DNA of 64,000 nucleotides. It comes from Agromyces tardus (GTDB lineage: Bacteria; Actinomycetota; Actinomycetes; Actinomycetales; Microbacteriaceae). Positions 53,541 through 62,546 of the stretch are shown here, one piece after another (the first letter of the stretch is position 1; the number at the start of each line of letters is the position of its first letter). Position numbers and translations under genes: made by a program. The notes below the pieces were generated by a model, which saw nothing but the letters and a program-made list of their open reading frames with translations, ran no database searches and was not told where the DNA came from. The stretch spans positions 146,044 through 210,043 of the forward strand of contig NZ_RHHB01000003.1 in assembly GCF_003710805.1 (NCBI RefSeq), written 5' to 3'.

Positions 53541-56183
53541 GTGCGCGCTGCACTTACCCGAGTCAGGCCCGTTGTCGTTCCCATCGCCGTCGCCGGCCTG
53601 GCGGTCGGACTGATGTACGCCGTCGCGGCACCGCCGAGCGCGGCGCGCGCCGACTCGGTCATCACCGTCGACTCGACCGCGCAGGGGCTCGGCGTGCCCG
53701 GCTGCACCCTGCCCGAGGCGATCCTCGCCGCGAACCACGATGCGAGCTGGGTGCCGCTGCCGGCCTCGAACGGCCTCGGCTTCGAGACCGGCTGCGCGGC
53801 GGGGTCCGGCAGCGACCTCATCGATCTCGCGCCCGGCACGTACGCGTTCCCCGTCGTCATCGACGACGCCTCCAACTACGTCGGGCCCACGGCGACGCCG
53901 ATCATCACCTCGACGGTGCAGATCGAGGGGCACGGAGCCCTCATCCAGCACACGGGCAGCGCGAACGTCCGGGCCTTCGCGGTGCTAGGCGGTGATCTCG
54001 TGCTCAACGAGGTGCACGTGCAGGGGTTCGCCGCGCGAGGCGGAAACGGCGCAAGCGCCGGCGGAGGTGGGGGCCTCGGCGCGGGCGGCGCGATCTACGT
54101 GCACGACGGATCGCTGCTCGTGCAGTGGAGCACGTTCGAGGGCAACTCGGCGACCGGCGGCAACGGCGGCGGCCGTACGGGCATCGGCGGGGTCGGCGGC
54201 GGGGGCGGCGGCGGCCTGGGCGGCAACGGCGGCGCGAACTCGTCGAGCGGCGGCGGTGGCGGCGGGGCGCGCACTTCCGGAGCGTCGGGCGGGCTCTTCG
54301 GCACTGGCGGCGGGGGCGGCGGCACGCTCTCGCCGGCCGGAGGCGGGTCCCTCTTCGATCCCTACCCCGGCGGGTACCGCTGCGGCGGAGAAGGCGGCGT
54401 CGACGAATCGATCATCCTCGACGAGTTCCTCGCGCACAGCGACGGCGACGACGCCGAGTGCGCGGGCGGCGGGGGCGGCGGCGGCGCCGACTTCACCTTC
54501 TCGAGCGGCGACGGCGGCGACGGCGGCTACGGCGGTGGCGGCGGCGGTGGCGCGTGGGACGACGGCGACGGCGGGCTCGGCGGCTTCGGCGGCGGTGGTG
54601 GCGGCGCGACGGTGGAGATCGTCGACGGATGCGGCTACTGCGGCGGCACCGGCGGTGGCGGCGGGTTCGGGGGCGGTGGCGGCAACGGCCCCGGCGGCTT
54701 CGTCTTCGGCGGCCCCGGCGACGGCGGCACGTTCGGCGGACACGGCAGCGAGCTCAACGGCGGCGGCGGCGCGGGCCTCGGCGGCGCGATCTTCGGTCAC
54801 AGCTCCACGATCGCCGTGATCAACAGCACCTTCACCGGCAACTACGCCGTGCGCGGCGTCGCCGGCACGAGCGGCTTCACGGAGGAGACGCCGGCGGCGA
54901 ACGGCGCCGACGCCGGCGGGGCGCTCTTCGCGGTGGGCGGCACGCTCACCGTCACCAACTCCACCGTCGCGGGCAACGAGTCCACCGGCGACGGCGCGGG
55001 CATCGTGGTCTACCGGCCGCTGTCGGGCGAGGCGACGTCGTTCGTGCTGCGGAACACGATCGTGGCGGGCAACTCCGGACGGGACGAGTGCTTCGTGCTC
55101 GGCGGGGTCGCGACATCCGGGACCAACAACCTGGTCACCCCGCACGACACCGACGTGCGCGACGGATGCCCCACGATCACGCAGACGGCCGACCCGCAAC
55201 TCGGTGCACTCGCGTTGAACGCCCCCGGGCGCACCCCCACCATGGCGATCGGCTCCACGAGCTCTGCCTACAACACAGGCAACCTCGCGTTCGCGCCGAC
55301 CGACGACCAGCGCGGCGTGTCGCGTCCGCGGTACGGCTCCGCCGACATCGGCGCCTACGAATACGTCAGCGGCACGGACTTCTCAGCGCCCACGTCGTCA
55401 CCGACCATCGCATCCGGCTCGAGCCTCGACGGCTGGAACACCACCGCCGTCACGATCGACTGGGGTTGGGCCGACGGCGCCGGCAGTGCGGGCATCGACC
55501 CCGACAACTGCACGCTCCAGTCCACCTCGACCGGTGAGGGCAGCGCGATCGTGCTCACCGCGACCTGCGCCGACCTCGCCGGCAACGTCGCCACCGCGAC
55601 GCGCACGGTGAAGGTCGACACGACGGATCCGACCGTCACCTGCGCGACACCGCCGACCTACGTGCTCGGCAGCACGCCGACGAGCGGCCTGTCGGCGACC
55701 GTGACCGACGAGCTCTCGGGCCCGGTCGCGTCCCCCGTGACCGCGACGGTGTCCGCCGGCGACGTGACCCAGGCGGGCGCGTTCACGAAACCGCTCACGG
55801 GTGAGGACGTCGCCGGCAACGACACCACGGTCGACTGCGGCTACCTCGTGGCCTACGACTTCCGCGGCTTCCAGCAGCCGATCCCGCAGTCGTCGTACAA
55901 GCGCGGCTCGACGATCCCCGTGCGCTTCCAGCTCGCCGACGCCGGCGGCGTGCTGAGCGACGCGGCGGCCGCGGCGCTGCTCTCGCCGACGTGCCGCGTG
56001 TCCGTGACGCTCGACGGGCAGGTGAAGGGCTGCGCGAAGTACAACGCGACCTCCGACACCTTCCAGTTCGACGTGAAGACGACGAAGGGAATGACGGTGG
56101 GGACGCACACGATCGGCATCCTCGTGACGTCGGCGGCGGGCGATGTGGTGAACAGCAACTCGACGCAGGTGGTGCTGCGGTAA
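53541..56183 (+). CDS. Secreted glycine-rich beta-helix surface protein
   Basis: 880 residues from GTG 53541, nine bases after GAGGAGG; a longer frame from 53463 lacks such a site. A signal peptide (VRPVVVPIAVAGLAVGLMYA to AAPPSAARAD) is followed by a right-handed beta-helix region with the CTLPEAILAANHD motif. A 270-residue stretch at about residues 165-440 is more than half glycine, with an aspartate and aromatic scatter. Beta-helix turns resume (TLTVTNSTVAGNESTGDGAG, FVLRNTIVAGNSGRD, DIGAYEYVSG, as in choice-of-anchor Q proteins). Two Ig-like/bacterial surface domains end it (SYKRGSTIPVRFQLADAGG). No sortase motif is present. It is likely an adhesin or envelope protein. Confidence 0.85.
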   Translation: MRAALTRVRPVVVPIAVAGLAVGLMYAVAAPPSAARADSVITVDSTAQGLGVPGCTLPEAILAANHDASWVPLPASNGLGFETGCAAGSGSDLIDLAPGTYAFPVVIDDASNYVGPTATPIITSTVQIEGHGALIQHTGSANVRAFAVLGGDLVLNEVHVQGFAARGGNGASAGGGGGLGAGGAIYVHDGSLLVQWSTFEGNSATGGNGGGRTGIGGVGGGGGGGLGGNGGANSSSGGGGGGARTSGASGGLFGTGGGGGGTLSPAGGGSLFDPYPGGYRCGGEGGVDESIILDEFLAHSDGDDAECAGGGGGGGADFTFSSGDGGDGGYGGGGGGGAWDDGDGGLGGFGGGGGGATVEIVDGCGYCGGTGGGGGFGGGGGNGPGGFVFGGPGDGGTFGGHGSELNGGGGAGLGGAIFGHSSTIAVINSTFTGNYAVRGVAGTSGFTEETPAANGADAGGALFAVGGTLTVTNSTVAGNESTGDGAGIVVYRPLSGEATSFVLRNTIVAGNSGRDECFVLGGVATSGTNNLVTPHDTDVRDGCPTITQTADPQLGALALNAPGRTPTMAIGSTSSAYNTGNLAFAPTDDQRGVSRPRYGSADIGAYEYVSGTDFSAPTSSPTIASGSSLDGWNTTAVTIDWGWADGAGSAGIDPDNCTLQSTSTGEGSAIVLTATCADLAGNVATATRTVKVDTTDPTVTCATPPTYVLGSTPTSGLSATVTDELSGPVASPVTATVSAGDVTQAGAFTKPLTGEDVAGNDTTVDCGYLVAYDFRGFQQPIPQSSYKRGSTIPVRFQLADAGGVLSDAAAAALLSPTCRVSVTLDGQVKGCAKYNATSDTFQFDVKTTKGMTVGTHTIGILVTSAAGDVVNSNSTQVVLR

Positions 56184-56240
56184 GGGGCCGGTTCCGGGTG
56201 GGTGCCGCGTGTGCTGCAGCGGCATCCGGTCAGCCGGTGC

Positions 56241-57800
56241 TCAGTCGAGGTGCGCGAAGCGTGGCCACGCCTCGCTCCACGGCATGCGGATGCCGCTGCA
56301 CACCGTGATCGGCTCGCCCTGCTCCTCGTTGTCGACGCCGAGCCCGTTGTCGAGGCGCGCGTGCACCGCGCACGAGTCGAAGAGCGGCGCGAGGAAGCTC
56401 GGGCGGTAGCCGACGAAGACGGCGGCGTCGGCGGCATCCGCTGGGTGGTCCTCGAACCAGAGCTCGTTGTGTCCGCTGAAGACGTCGGTGGCGTCGAGGC
56501 CCGACGCCGGGCCGAACCGTGCGACGGCGCCGGCCTCGCCGTAGTTGGCGGTGATGACGGGGATGCCGGCGCTCCCGCCGGGCGCCGTGGCCGCGGCATC
56601 CGCGATCTGCTGCACGTACCGGGGCCAGCCGATGCTGTCGGCGGTGACCTGGTTGATCGCCGGAAGGGGAGTGGCACCGACCACGTCGACGGGCACGAGC
56701 GGCAGCGCGATGACGGCCGAGATCGCACCGTTGAGCGCGACGGCTGCCCACACGAGGGCGCGGCGGGTGCGGGTGCGCATCCACTCGGCGGTGGGCACGG
56801 AGCCGATCGCGAGCAGCACCTGCACCACGCCGAGCGGGTAGAAGAACTGCGCGCTGCCCACGAACGTGAACACGAGCACCACGACGAAGGCGCCGACGAG
56901 CAGGCGGATGTCGCGCCACGCGCGCCGCCGGAACAACCCCACGAGGCCGGCCACCCAGACGGGCACGAGCAGAGGACCCACGAGCAGCAGCAGCATCGGC
57001 CACATGAGCCACCGCGTCTCGCCCCCGTTGTCCTCGGCGAGGGCGGCGCCCATCGCGAGCTGCGGCCAGCCGTGCGTCGCCTGGTACACGAGGGCCGGGA
57101 GGGCAAGCAGGGCCGCGAGCAGGATGCCGCCCCACAGCCACGGGGAACGCAGCACGCGCCACGGCCCGAACACGAGCAGTCCCACGCCGAGGCCCGCGAG
57201 CAGCACCGCGACGAGCAGCTTGTTGTAGCTGGCGAGGCCCGCCACGAGTCCGACGACGAGCCACCCGCGGCCGTCGTGGCGCAGCAGCGCGCGTATGGCG
57301 AACAGGCACACGAGCGGCCACACCACGAGGTCGATCGACGAGGTGAGGAGCACGTGCCCGAAGATCAAGGGGAACGCGGCCGCGGCGGCGGTCCACGCGG
57401 CGAGGGCCTGGGCCCGGCGGGCGCCCCCGACCTCGCGCGCGATGAGGGCTGCGACGAACACGGCCGCGACCGCCGCGAGCAGGGCGGGCAGGTGCAGCAT
57501 CCACGGCTCGTCGACGATCGACCGGAGCGTGCGGGCGATGAGCGGCGTGAGCGGTGGCTGGTCGAGGTAGCCCCACGCCGGGTCGAGCATGCGGAAGTAG
57601 AGCTCGTCGCGGTGGTAGCCGTAGGCGTTGCTCGTCGCGGCGAGCAGTGCGGCGAGCGTGAGCATCGCGGCGATGACGGGGCCGCGGGCGAGGGGCGCGA
57701 GGGGCGCGAGTGATGCGGACGGCGCGAGCGGAGCGGCTGAGTTGCGCGGGGCCGCCGCGGCCTCGGCCGGCGGACTCGGGACCGCGGCGTCCGGCGTCAT
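56241..57800 (-). CDS. Glycosyltransferase family 39-type membrane protein
   Basis: 519 residues with about ten membrane helices. YGYHRDELYFRMLDPAWGYL contains the Asp-Glu of the first periplasmic loop typical of GT39/ArnT-like lipid-phosphate-sugar-dependent transferases, and DQPPLTPLIARTLRS is the conserved following segment. A C-terminal soluble domain starts after about residue 380 (VITANYGEAGAVARFGPASG). It would transfer a sugar outside the membrane. The N-terminal 40 residues are an Ala/Pro/Leu repeat (APLAPSASLAPLAPLA). It is convergent with the surface-protein gene; a functional link (glycosylation) is only conjecture. Confidence 0.88.
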   Translation of the reverse strand: MTPDAAVPSPPAEAAAAPRNSAAPLAPSASLAPLAPLARGPVIAAMLTLAALLAATSNAYGYHRDELYFRMLDPAWGYLDQPPLTPLIARTLRSIVDEPWMLHLPALLAAVAAVFVAALIAREVGGARRAQALAAWTAAAAAFPLIFGHVLLTSSIDLVVWPLVCLFAIRALLRHDGRGWLVVGLVAGLASYNKLLVAVLLAGLGVGLLVFGPWRVLRSPWLWGGILLAALLALPALVYQATHGWPQLAMGAALAEDNGGETRWLMWPMLLLLVGPLLVPVWVAGLVGLFRRRAWRDIRLLVGAFVVVLVFTFVGSAQFFYPLGVVQVLLAIGSVPTAEWMRTRTRRALVWAAVALNGAISAVIALPLVPVDVVGATPLPAINQVTADSIGWPRYVQQIADAAATAPGGSAGIPVITANYGEAGAVARFGPASGLDATDVFSGHNELWFEDHPADAADAAVFVGYRPSFLAPLFDSCAVHARLDNGLGVDNEEQGEPITVCSGIRMPWSEAWPRFAHLD

Positions 57801-57964
57801 GCGACCACCCTACTGAGGCGGGGGTCGCGGCATGCGCCCGTCGCGTACTCCGGGTGAGCCCCGCGACGGTTCCCCGCGGCGCTGCGTCCGACGGACGCGT
57901 TCCGCCGCGACATCCGATCCCACTGGGGCTACCGTGAGAGCACGCGAGCATCTCGGGGGTGGAG

Positions 57965-58810
57965 ATGGCAGGGGAGCACTCGGATGAATCGCCGGGCGGC
58001 GGCATCCGCTCGTGGCTGAAGAAGCCCGTCGTCTGGCTGGGCGGCATCGTCGTCGCAGCGCTCGGCATCGCGATCACGAACGCGCTCGTGCCGTGGTTCG
58101 GCGGCCTCATCGACCGGGCGACCGAGCGCGGCGACGTGGTGACCGTGGTCGACGCCCAGCCGTATCGGTCCGACGAGGTGGGCGGCACGGTGGCGTTCCC
58201 GCCCGACCGCTCGTTCGACGAGGCGGACCTCGCGCAGATCAACGCGTCGGACGATCGCTTCGCGTACCTGGTCGACGCCGGGGCGTCGCCCGTCGGGCGG
58301 GCGTTCGTGCGCATCCTGCTCGAGGGCAACCGCAGCGACGGCGTGCGCATCGTCGACGCAGGGATCGACCGCGACTGCGCCGAACCGCTCGACGGCAGCC
58401 TGTTCGTCGAGCCGCCCGGCGGGGCCGAGGAGTCGATCCGCCTGGACTTCGACCTCGATGCCGACGATCCGGTCGCCACCACGGAAGGAGGCGACGGGCA
58501 ACCGGCGCAGTTCTTCCCGGCCCAGACGATCTCGCTCGCCGAAGACGAGCAGGTGCCGCTCATCGTCACCGCGGCGACCACCGAGCAGTCGTGCGAGTTC
58601 CGCGTGCGGTTCACGGTGCTGCACGGCGACGATGAGACCTCGGTGCTGGTTCCGGATGCCGCGGAGCCGCCGTTCCGCGTCACCGCGCAGATCGACGAGC
58701 GGGCCTACGACTCGGTGTTCCTCGGCGGCGTGGCGTGCGGAGGCGGCGACTTCGTGCGCGCGAGCGACGAGTACTTCGCGACCGGCATCGAGCCGGCGTG
58801 CCAGGGCTGA
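57965..58810 (+). CDS. Hypothetical membrane-anchored protein
   Basis: 281 residues from ATG 57965 (a GTG at 57959 is an alternative). A short cytoplasmic N-terminus is followed by one membrane helix (VVWLGGIVVAALGIAITNAL, residues about 24-43) and an exported domain of about 230 residues rich in Asp/Glu. Two cysteines are seen in GIDRDCAEPLDG and EQSCEFRVRF, and two in ACGGGDFVRA and PACQG, which could form disulfides. No family recognised. Confidence 0.7.
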   Translation: MAGEHSDESPGGGIRSWLKKPVVWLGGIVVAALGIAITNALVPWFGGLIDRATERGDVVTVVDAQPYRSDEVGGTVAFPPDRSFDEADLAQINASDDRFAYLVDAGASPVGRAFVRILLEGNRSDGVRIVDAGIDRDCAEPLDGSLFVEPPGGAEESIRLDFDLDADDPVATTEGGDGQPAQFFPAQTISLAEDEQVPLIVTAATTEQSCEFRVRFTVLHGDDETSVLVPDAAEPPFRVTAQIDERAYDSVFLGGVACGGGDFVRASDEYFATGIEPACQG

Positions 58811-58972
58811 TGCAGCTTCTGCTTCTCGCGCACTCCGGGTGAGCCCCGATGCGTCGACCCCGACGCGAGCGCATGATGCTCCCGGAACCATTGGGAATGG
58901 CCGGCCGCCCGCGCGCGGCGCCCCCGCGCACGTGCACGCACGACCGCCATGCGGAACGGAACGGAGCGGATC

Positions 58973-60616
58973 ATGGGGATGATCGACGGCACGGAGCCGA
59001 AGCCGATCGAGACGCCGGACGTGCGGCCGAGGGTGATCGTGAAGGTGACCGACGCGGCGCGCCGCGAGCGCGGGCTGAAGGAGCGGGCGCCCGAGGGGCG
59101 CGCGGGCGAGCGGGAGGACGACATCGGCCGCGAGCTGGTCGACGCGTTCGCGTACCTCGGCGACGTGATCGCCGAGTACCAGGATCGCGTCGCCGGTGAG
59201 GCGTTCCTCGAGCCGATGGTGGGGCGCAGCGAGCGCGAGCGGATCGGACGCGGGCGGCGTGCCCGGTTCGACGGGTACGCGGCGATCACGGTGCGGGATG
59301 CGGCATCCGCCGCCGAGCTCGCGAAGGAACTCAATGCACGCGACGACGTCGAGACCGCGTACGTCGAGGGCGGTCCGACACCGCCGCCGGTGGATGCCAC
59401 CGACGACCCGCGCAGCGGGAACCAGGGCTACCTCGATGCGGCGCCCGACGGCATCGACGCGCGGTGGGCGTGGGGTGCGACGGACGGCTCGGGGGTCGGG
59501 TTCGTCGACCTCGAGCAGGGGTGGACGCTCAACCACGAGGACCTCGCGGCGGCCGGCATCACGATCATCTCCGGCGTGAGCCAGGCGTACCACGGGCACG
59601 GCACGGCGGTGCTCGGCGAGGTCGTCGCGGTCGACAACACGCGCGGGGGCGTGGGCATCGCGCCCGCGGCATCCGCTCGGGTCGTGTCGCAGTACCGCAC
59701 GTCGACGTCGTACAGCACGGCGGCGGCCATCATCTCGGCGGCCGACGCGATGTCGCCCGGCGACGTGCTGCTGCTCGAGGCGCAGACCACCGCGGCAGGG
59801 TCGTCGACGACGTACCTGCCCGTCGAGGTCGAGCAGGCCGTCTTCGACGCCATCCGCGATGCGGTCGACGCCGGCATCGTCGTGGTCGAGGCGGCCGGCA
59901 ACGGCGGCAACGACCTCGACGACTGGACCGACGCCGACGGTCGCCACCTGCTCAAGGTCGGCGACGACGACTACCGCGACTCCGGGGCCATCATGGTCGG
60001 CGCCGCGACCTCCGCCTCGCCGCACTCGCGCCTCGGCTTCTCGAACCACGGCAGCCGCATCGACTGCTACGCGTGGGGCCAGAACGTCGACACGACGGGC
60101 GACGGATGGACGGGCACCTCGACCACGGCGTACACCGGGTCGTTCGGCGGCACGTCGGGTGCGACCCCCATCGTCACGGGCGCCGCGGTGCTGCTGCAGA
60201 GCTGGCGGCGCGCGCGCACCGGGCAACCCTTCGGCCCGGGCACGGTGCGCTCCTGGCTCGGCTCGAGCCTCAACACCCCGAGCGCCGACCCCGCGACCGA
60301 CCGCATCGGCGTGATGCCCGACCTGCACGCGATCTTCGACGCGATCGAGCGCAACGACCGGTTCGGGCGGATCGACGACCGCTACGTCTACTGGGTCAAC
60401 ATCCTCTTCGGCATCATCGACGACGCGCCCGGGGTCATCTGGGTGCCCGGCAAGGGGCCGGTGCCGGTCGATCCCGACTGGCGCTCGCAGGCGGTGCGCG
60501 CCCGGCGCGAGCTCGTCGCGGCCATCGCGAAGGAGGCGCGCGGGCTCGATGGTCGCCTCACGGCGAAGCAGCTGGATCGGATCGCGGGGGTGGCGTTCAA
60601 GAAGCTCGGGCGGTGA
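58973..60616 (+). CDS. Subtilisin-like serine peptidase without signal peptide
   Basis: 547 residues from ATG 58973, preceded by GGAG; an earlier ATG at 58949 is possible. The catalytic Asp is in GVGFVDLEQGW, the His in YHGHGTAVLGE, the oxyanion Asn in EAAGNGGNDLDD and the Ser in FGGTSGATPIVTGAA, so all S8 residues are present. About 150 residues precede the catalytic domain (RPRVIVKVTDAARRERGLKE, FDGYAAITVRDAASAAELAK), like a propeptide, but there is no hydrophobic signal. A C-terminal region (RDRYVYW-type, IWVPGKGPVPVDPDWRSQ) is unassigned. It may act inside the cell or be exported by a non-Sec path. Confidence 0.82.
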   Translation: MGMIDGTEPKPIETPDVRPRVIVKVTDAARRERGLKERAPEGRAGEREDDIGRELVDAFAYLGDVIAEYQDRVAGEAFLEPMVGRSERERIGRGRRARFDGYAAITVRDAASAAELAKELNARDDVETAYVEGGPTPPPVDATDDPRSGNQGYLDAAPDGIDARWAWGATDGSGVGFVDLEQGWTLNHEDLAAAGITIISGVSQAYHGHGTAVLGEVVAVDNTRGGVGIAPAASARVVSQYRTSTSYSTAAAIISAADAMSPGDVLLLEAQTTAAGSSTTYLPVEVEQAVFDAIRDAVDAGIVVVEAAGNGGNDLDDWTDADGRHLLKVGDDDYRDSGAIMVGAATSASPHSRLGFSNHGSRIDCYAWGQNVDTTGDGWTGTSTTAYTGSFGGTSGATPIVTGAAVLLQSWRRARTGQPFGPGTVRSWLGSSLNTPSADPATDRIGVMPDLHAIFDAIERNDRFGRIDDRYVYWVNILFGIIDDAPGVIWVPGKGPVPVDPDWRSQAVRARRELVAAIAKEARGLDGRLTAKQLDRIAGVAFKKLGR

Positions 60617-60722
60617 GCGGCGTGGCATGGTGACGGGGCGGCGCCGCCCGGTGGCGCTGGTGCCGGCCGCGCTCGCGCCGATCGCGCCAGGGTCGGCGCG
60701 CCCGCCGGTCGCCTGCGCCGGC

Positions 60723-60792
60723 CTGAGGTAGCCGATCTGAGGTGGCCGATCTGAGGTGGCCGATCTGAGGTAGCCGATCTGAGGTGGCCGAC
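60723..60792. repeat. 14-bp tandem repeat, five copies
   Basis: CTGAGGT[A/G]GCCGA[T/C] repeats five times without gap. A further CTGAGG follows at about 60799, and the reverse complement CTCAG appears at 60853-60857. The array lies between the subtilase gene and the small gene at 60920, in the latter's upstream region. The rest of 60617-60919 shows no gene. Confidence 0.85.
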
Positions 60793-60919
60793 CGCCATCT
60801 GAGGCGCCGGGTACGCCGAAGATAGGGCACCTGCCGGATACGACGACACCACCTCAGCGAGGAATCTGATCTCAGGCGGACGGACATGCCGCCGGACGTG
60901 CACGAACGGAAACGGAAAC

Positions 60920-61135
60920 ATGGACCTCGCATACGGTTTCATCGCACAGACGCTCAAGACGAACGACGACATCATCGCCGCCCGGATCGAGGAGTGGCAC
61001 CGCCTCACCGCCGACCCGCGCGCCGAGAGTGGCGAACCGGTCGAAGACCGATCGACCTTCCTGGGCCGGCTCGGCGAGCGGTGGCGCGGTCGCAGCGCGC
61101 GCCGCCCCCACGGGTTGCGAGCGGCCGCCCACTGA
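60920..61135 (+). CDS. Small hypothetical protein beginning MDLA
   Basis: 71 residues: MDLAYGFIAQTLKTNDDIIA, then RIEEWHRLTADPRAESGEPV and an Arg-rich tail. Only a weak AACGGAAA site precedes the ATG. It resembles the protein at 47528 in its first residues, helical middle and basic C-terminus. Function unknown. Confidence 0.6.
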   Translation: MDLAYGFIAQTLKTNDDIIAARIEEWHRLTADPRAESGEPVEDRSTFLGRLGERWRGRSARRPHGLRAAAH

Positions 61136-61209
61136 GACGGTCGCGCCGCCGAGGTGAATGCCGTAGTGGCGCGCCCGAAGCCCCGCGTCGACCCGGTGCG
61201 CGAACGCGG

Positions 61210-61650
61210 TCAGTGCGCGGCGCGATCGGGCGCCGTGCTCCACAGCGCCCACGCCACGAGCACCGGCTGCAGCAGGAGCCGGATGAAGCGGGCACGATCG
61301 GTGCGCATGAGCGGCGCCGGTTGCCCGGTACGCCACTGGTGCACGTTGCCGGAGAACACCGCGACGAAGAAGGCGGCGATCATCGAACCGATCCGCCGGC
61401 GCTCATGCGGAAGTCCGACCAGCGCGGCGCCGAGCAGGATCTCGACCGCGCCCGACGCGACGACCACGCCGTCCTTGTCGATCGGCGCGTGATCGACCAC
61501 CCAGTCGGGCACCACGATGCGGTAGCCCCTCCGCGCCCAGGACAGGTGCGACAGGCCGGCGACCACGAGCAGCGCTGCGAGCAGCCAGCGCGCGACCGAG
61601 CGGATGCCGGTCGACGGACTCGTGCGGGCGCGGCTGCATCGGCGGATCAT
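61210..61650 (-). CDS. DoxX-like membrane protein
   Basis: 146 residues, four hydrophobic segments (WLLAALLVVAGLSHL, GVVVASGAVEILLGAAL, GSMIAAFFVAVFSGNVH, LLLQPVLVAWALW). The pattern and the GxVEILLGAxL segment fit DoxX-family proteins. At 61650, GAGGAG touches the ATG, too close for good initiation, so the start may be at a later codon. An 8-bp repeat array lies just upstream. Role unknown; family members are linked to redox or thiosulfate metabolism. Confidence 0.75.
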   Translation of the reverse strand: MIRRCSRARTSPSTGIRSVARWLLAALLVVAGLSHLSWARRGYRIVVPDWVVDHAPIDKDGVVVASGAVEILLGAALVGLPHERRRIGSMIAAFFVAVFSGNVHQWRTGQPAPLMRTDRARFIRLLLQPVLVAWALWSTAPDRAAH

Positions 61651-61662
61651 CTCCTCAGTCTC

Positions 61663-61734
61663 GCATCAGGGCATCAGGGCATCAGCGCATCAGCGCATCA
61701 GCGCATCAGCGCATCAGGGCATCAGGGCATCAGC
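61663..61734. repeat. 8-bp tandem repeat, nine copies, in a divergent promoter region
   Basis: GCATCAG[G/C] repeats nine times, ending with G in copies 1, 2, 7 and 8 and with C in the others. It lies between the DoxX-like gene (-) and the F420-reductase-like gene (+), 13 bp and 85 bp from their starts. Changes in copy number would alter promoter spacing for either gene. Confidence 0.9.
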
Positions 61735-61818
61735 GCGGCCGGGACCGACTGTTCGCCCACCGCGATCGGCGGTGCCGCATCGGGAACATCCTGCCGCGGC
61801 ATCCGGTTCGCCTTCTTC

Positions 61819-62469
61819 ATGACGACAATCGGAATCATCGGAGCAGGACACATCGGCAGCCAGGTCGCCCGCGCGGCCGTCGCCAACGGGTACGACGTGG
61901 TGATCGCCAATTCGCGAGGGCCCGAGACCCTCACCGAGCTCGTGGCGGAGCTCGGCCCGAAGGCCCGCGCCGCGACAGCCGAGCAGGCGGCCGAGGCGGC
62001 GGATGTCGCGGTCGTCACCGTGCCGTTCAAGGCCTACGCATCGATCCCCGTCGAGCCGCTCGCCGGCAAGATCGTGATCGACACGAACAACTACTACTTC
62101 GAGCGCGACGGCCACGTGCCCGCCCTCGACGACGGCCTCGAGACCGTCAGCGGAATGCTGCAGCAGCACCTGCCGACGAGCCGCGTGGCCAAGGGCTTCA
62201 ACCACATCCGCTCTGCCGAGATCACGACCGACGGCAAGCCCGCCGGCGCCGCCGACCGGCGTGCCCTCGCCACCTCGAGCGACTTCGAGGATGCCGCGCA
62301 GTTCGTGACCGACCTGTACGACCAGTTCGGGTTCGACACCGTGAACGTCGGCCCCCTGTCGGAGAGCTGGCGCGTCGAGCGCGACCAGCCCGCCTACGTG
62401 GTGCCGCAGACGCGCGACGAGCTCGTGGCGAACCTCGCGCGGGCGCAGCGTCCGGCCGCGGCGGCGTAG
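61819..62469 (+). CDS. NADPH/F420-type oxidoreductase (NAD-binding)
   Basis: 216 residues. GIIGAGHIGSQVARAAVANG is the dinucleotide motif, followed by NSRGPETLTELVAELG and VVTVPFKAYASIPVEPLAGK, the pattern of F420-dependent NADP reductase-like proteins. KIVIDTNNYYFERDGHVPAL and RVAKGFNHI are also family features. It may move hydride between NADPH and F420 or another carrier. There is no clear ribosome site before ATG 61819, so initiation may be leaderless or lie elsewhere. It is divergent from the DoxX-like gene. Confidence 0.88.
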   Translation: MTTIGIIGAGHIGSQVARAAVANGYDVVIANSRGPETLTELVAELGPKARAATAEQAAEAADVAVVTVPFKAYASIPVEPLAGKIVIDTNNYYFERDGHVPALDDGLETVSGMLQQHLPTSRVAKGFNHIRSAEITTDGKPAGAADRRALATSSDFEDAAQFVTDLYDQFGFDTVNVGPLSESWRVERDQPAYVVPQTRDELVANLARAQRPAAAA

Positions 62470-62546
62470 CGCCGCAGCCCCGTCGCAGTCGTGCGGGCCG
62501 TGCCGGCGTCGGCACGGCCCGCACGCGTCTGCGGGGGAGTTCGGGC

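Noticed and set aside
60723..61734. CRISPR-like array from the tandem repeats
   Set aside because: Repeat units are 8-14 bp and contiguous, with no spacers and no cas genes nearby.
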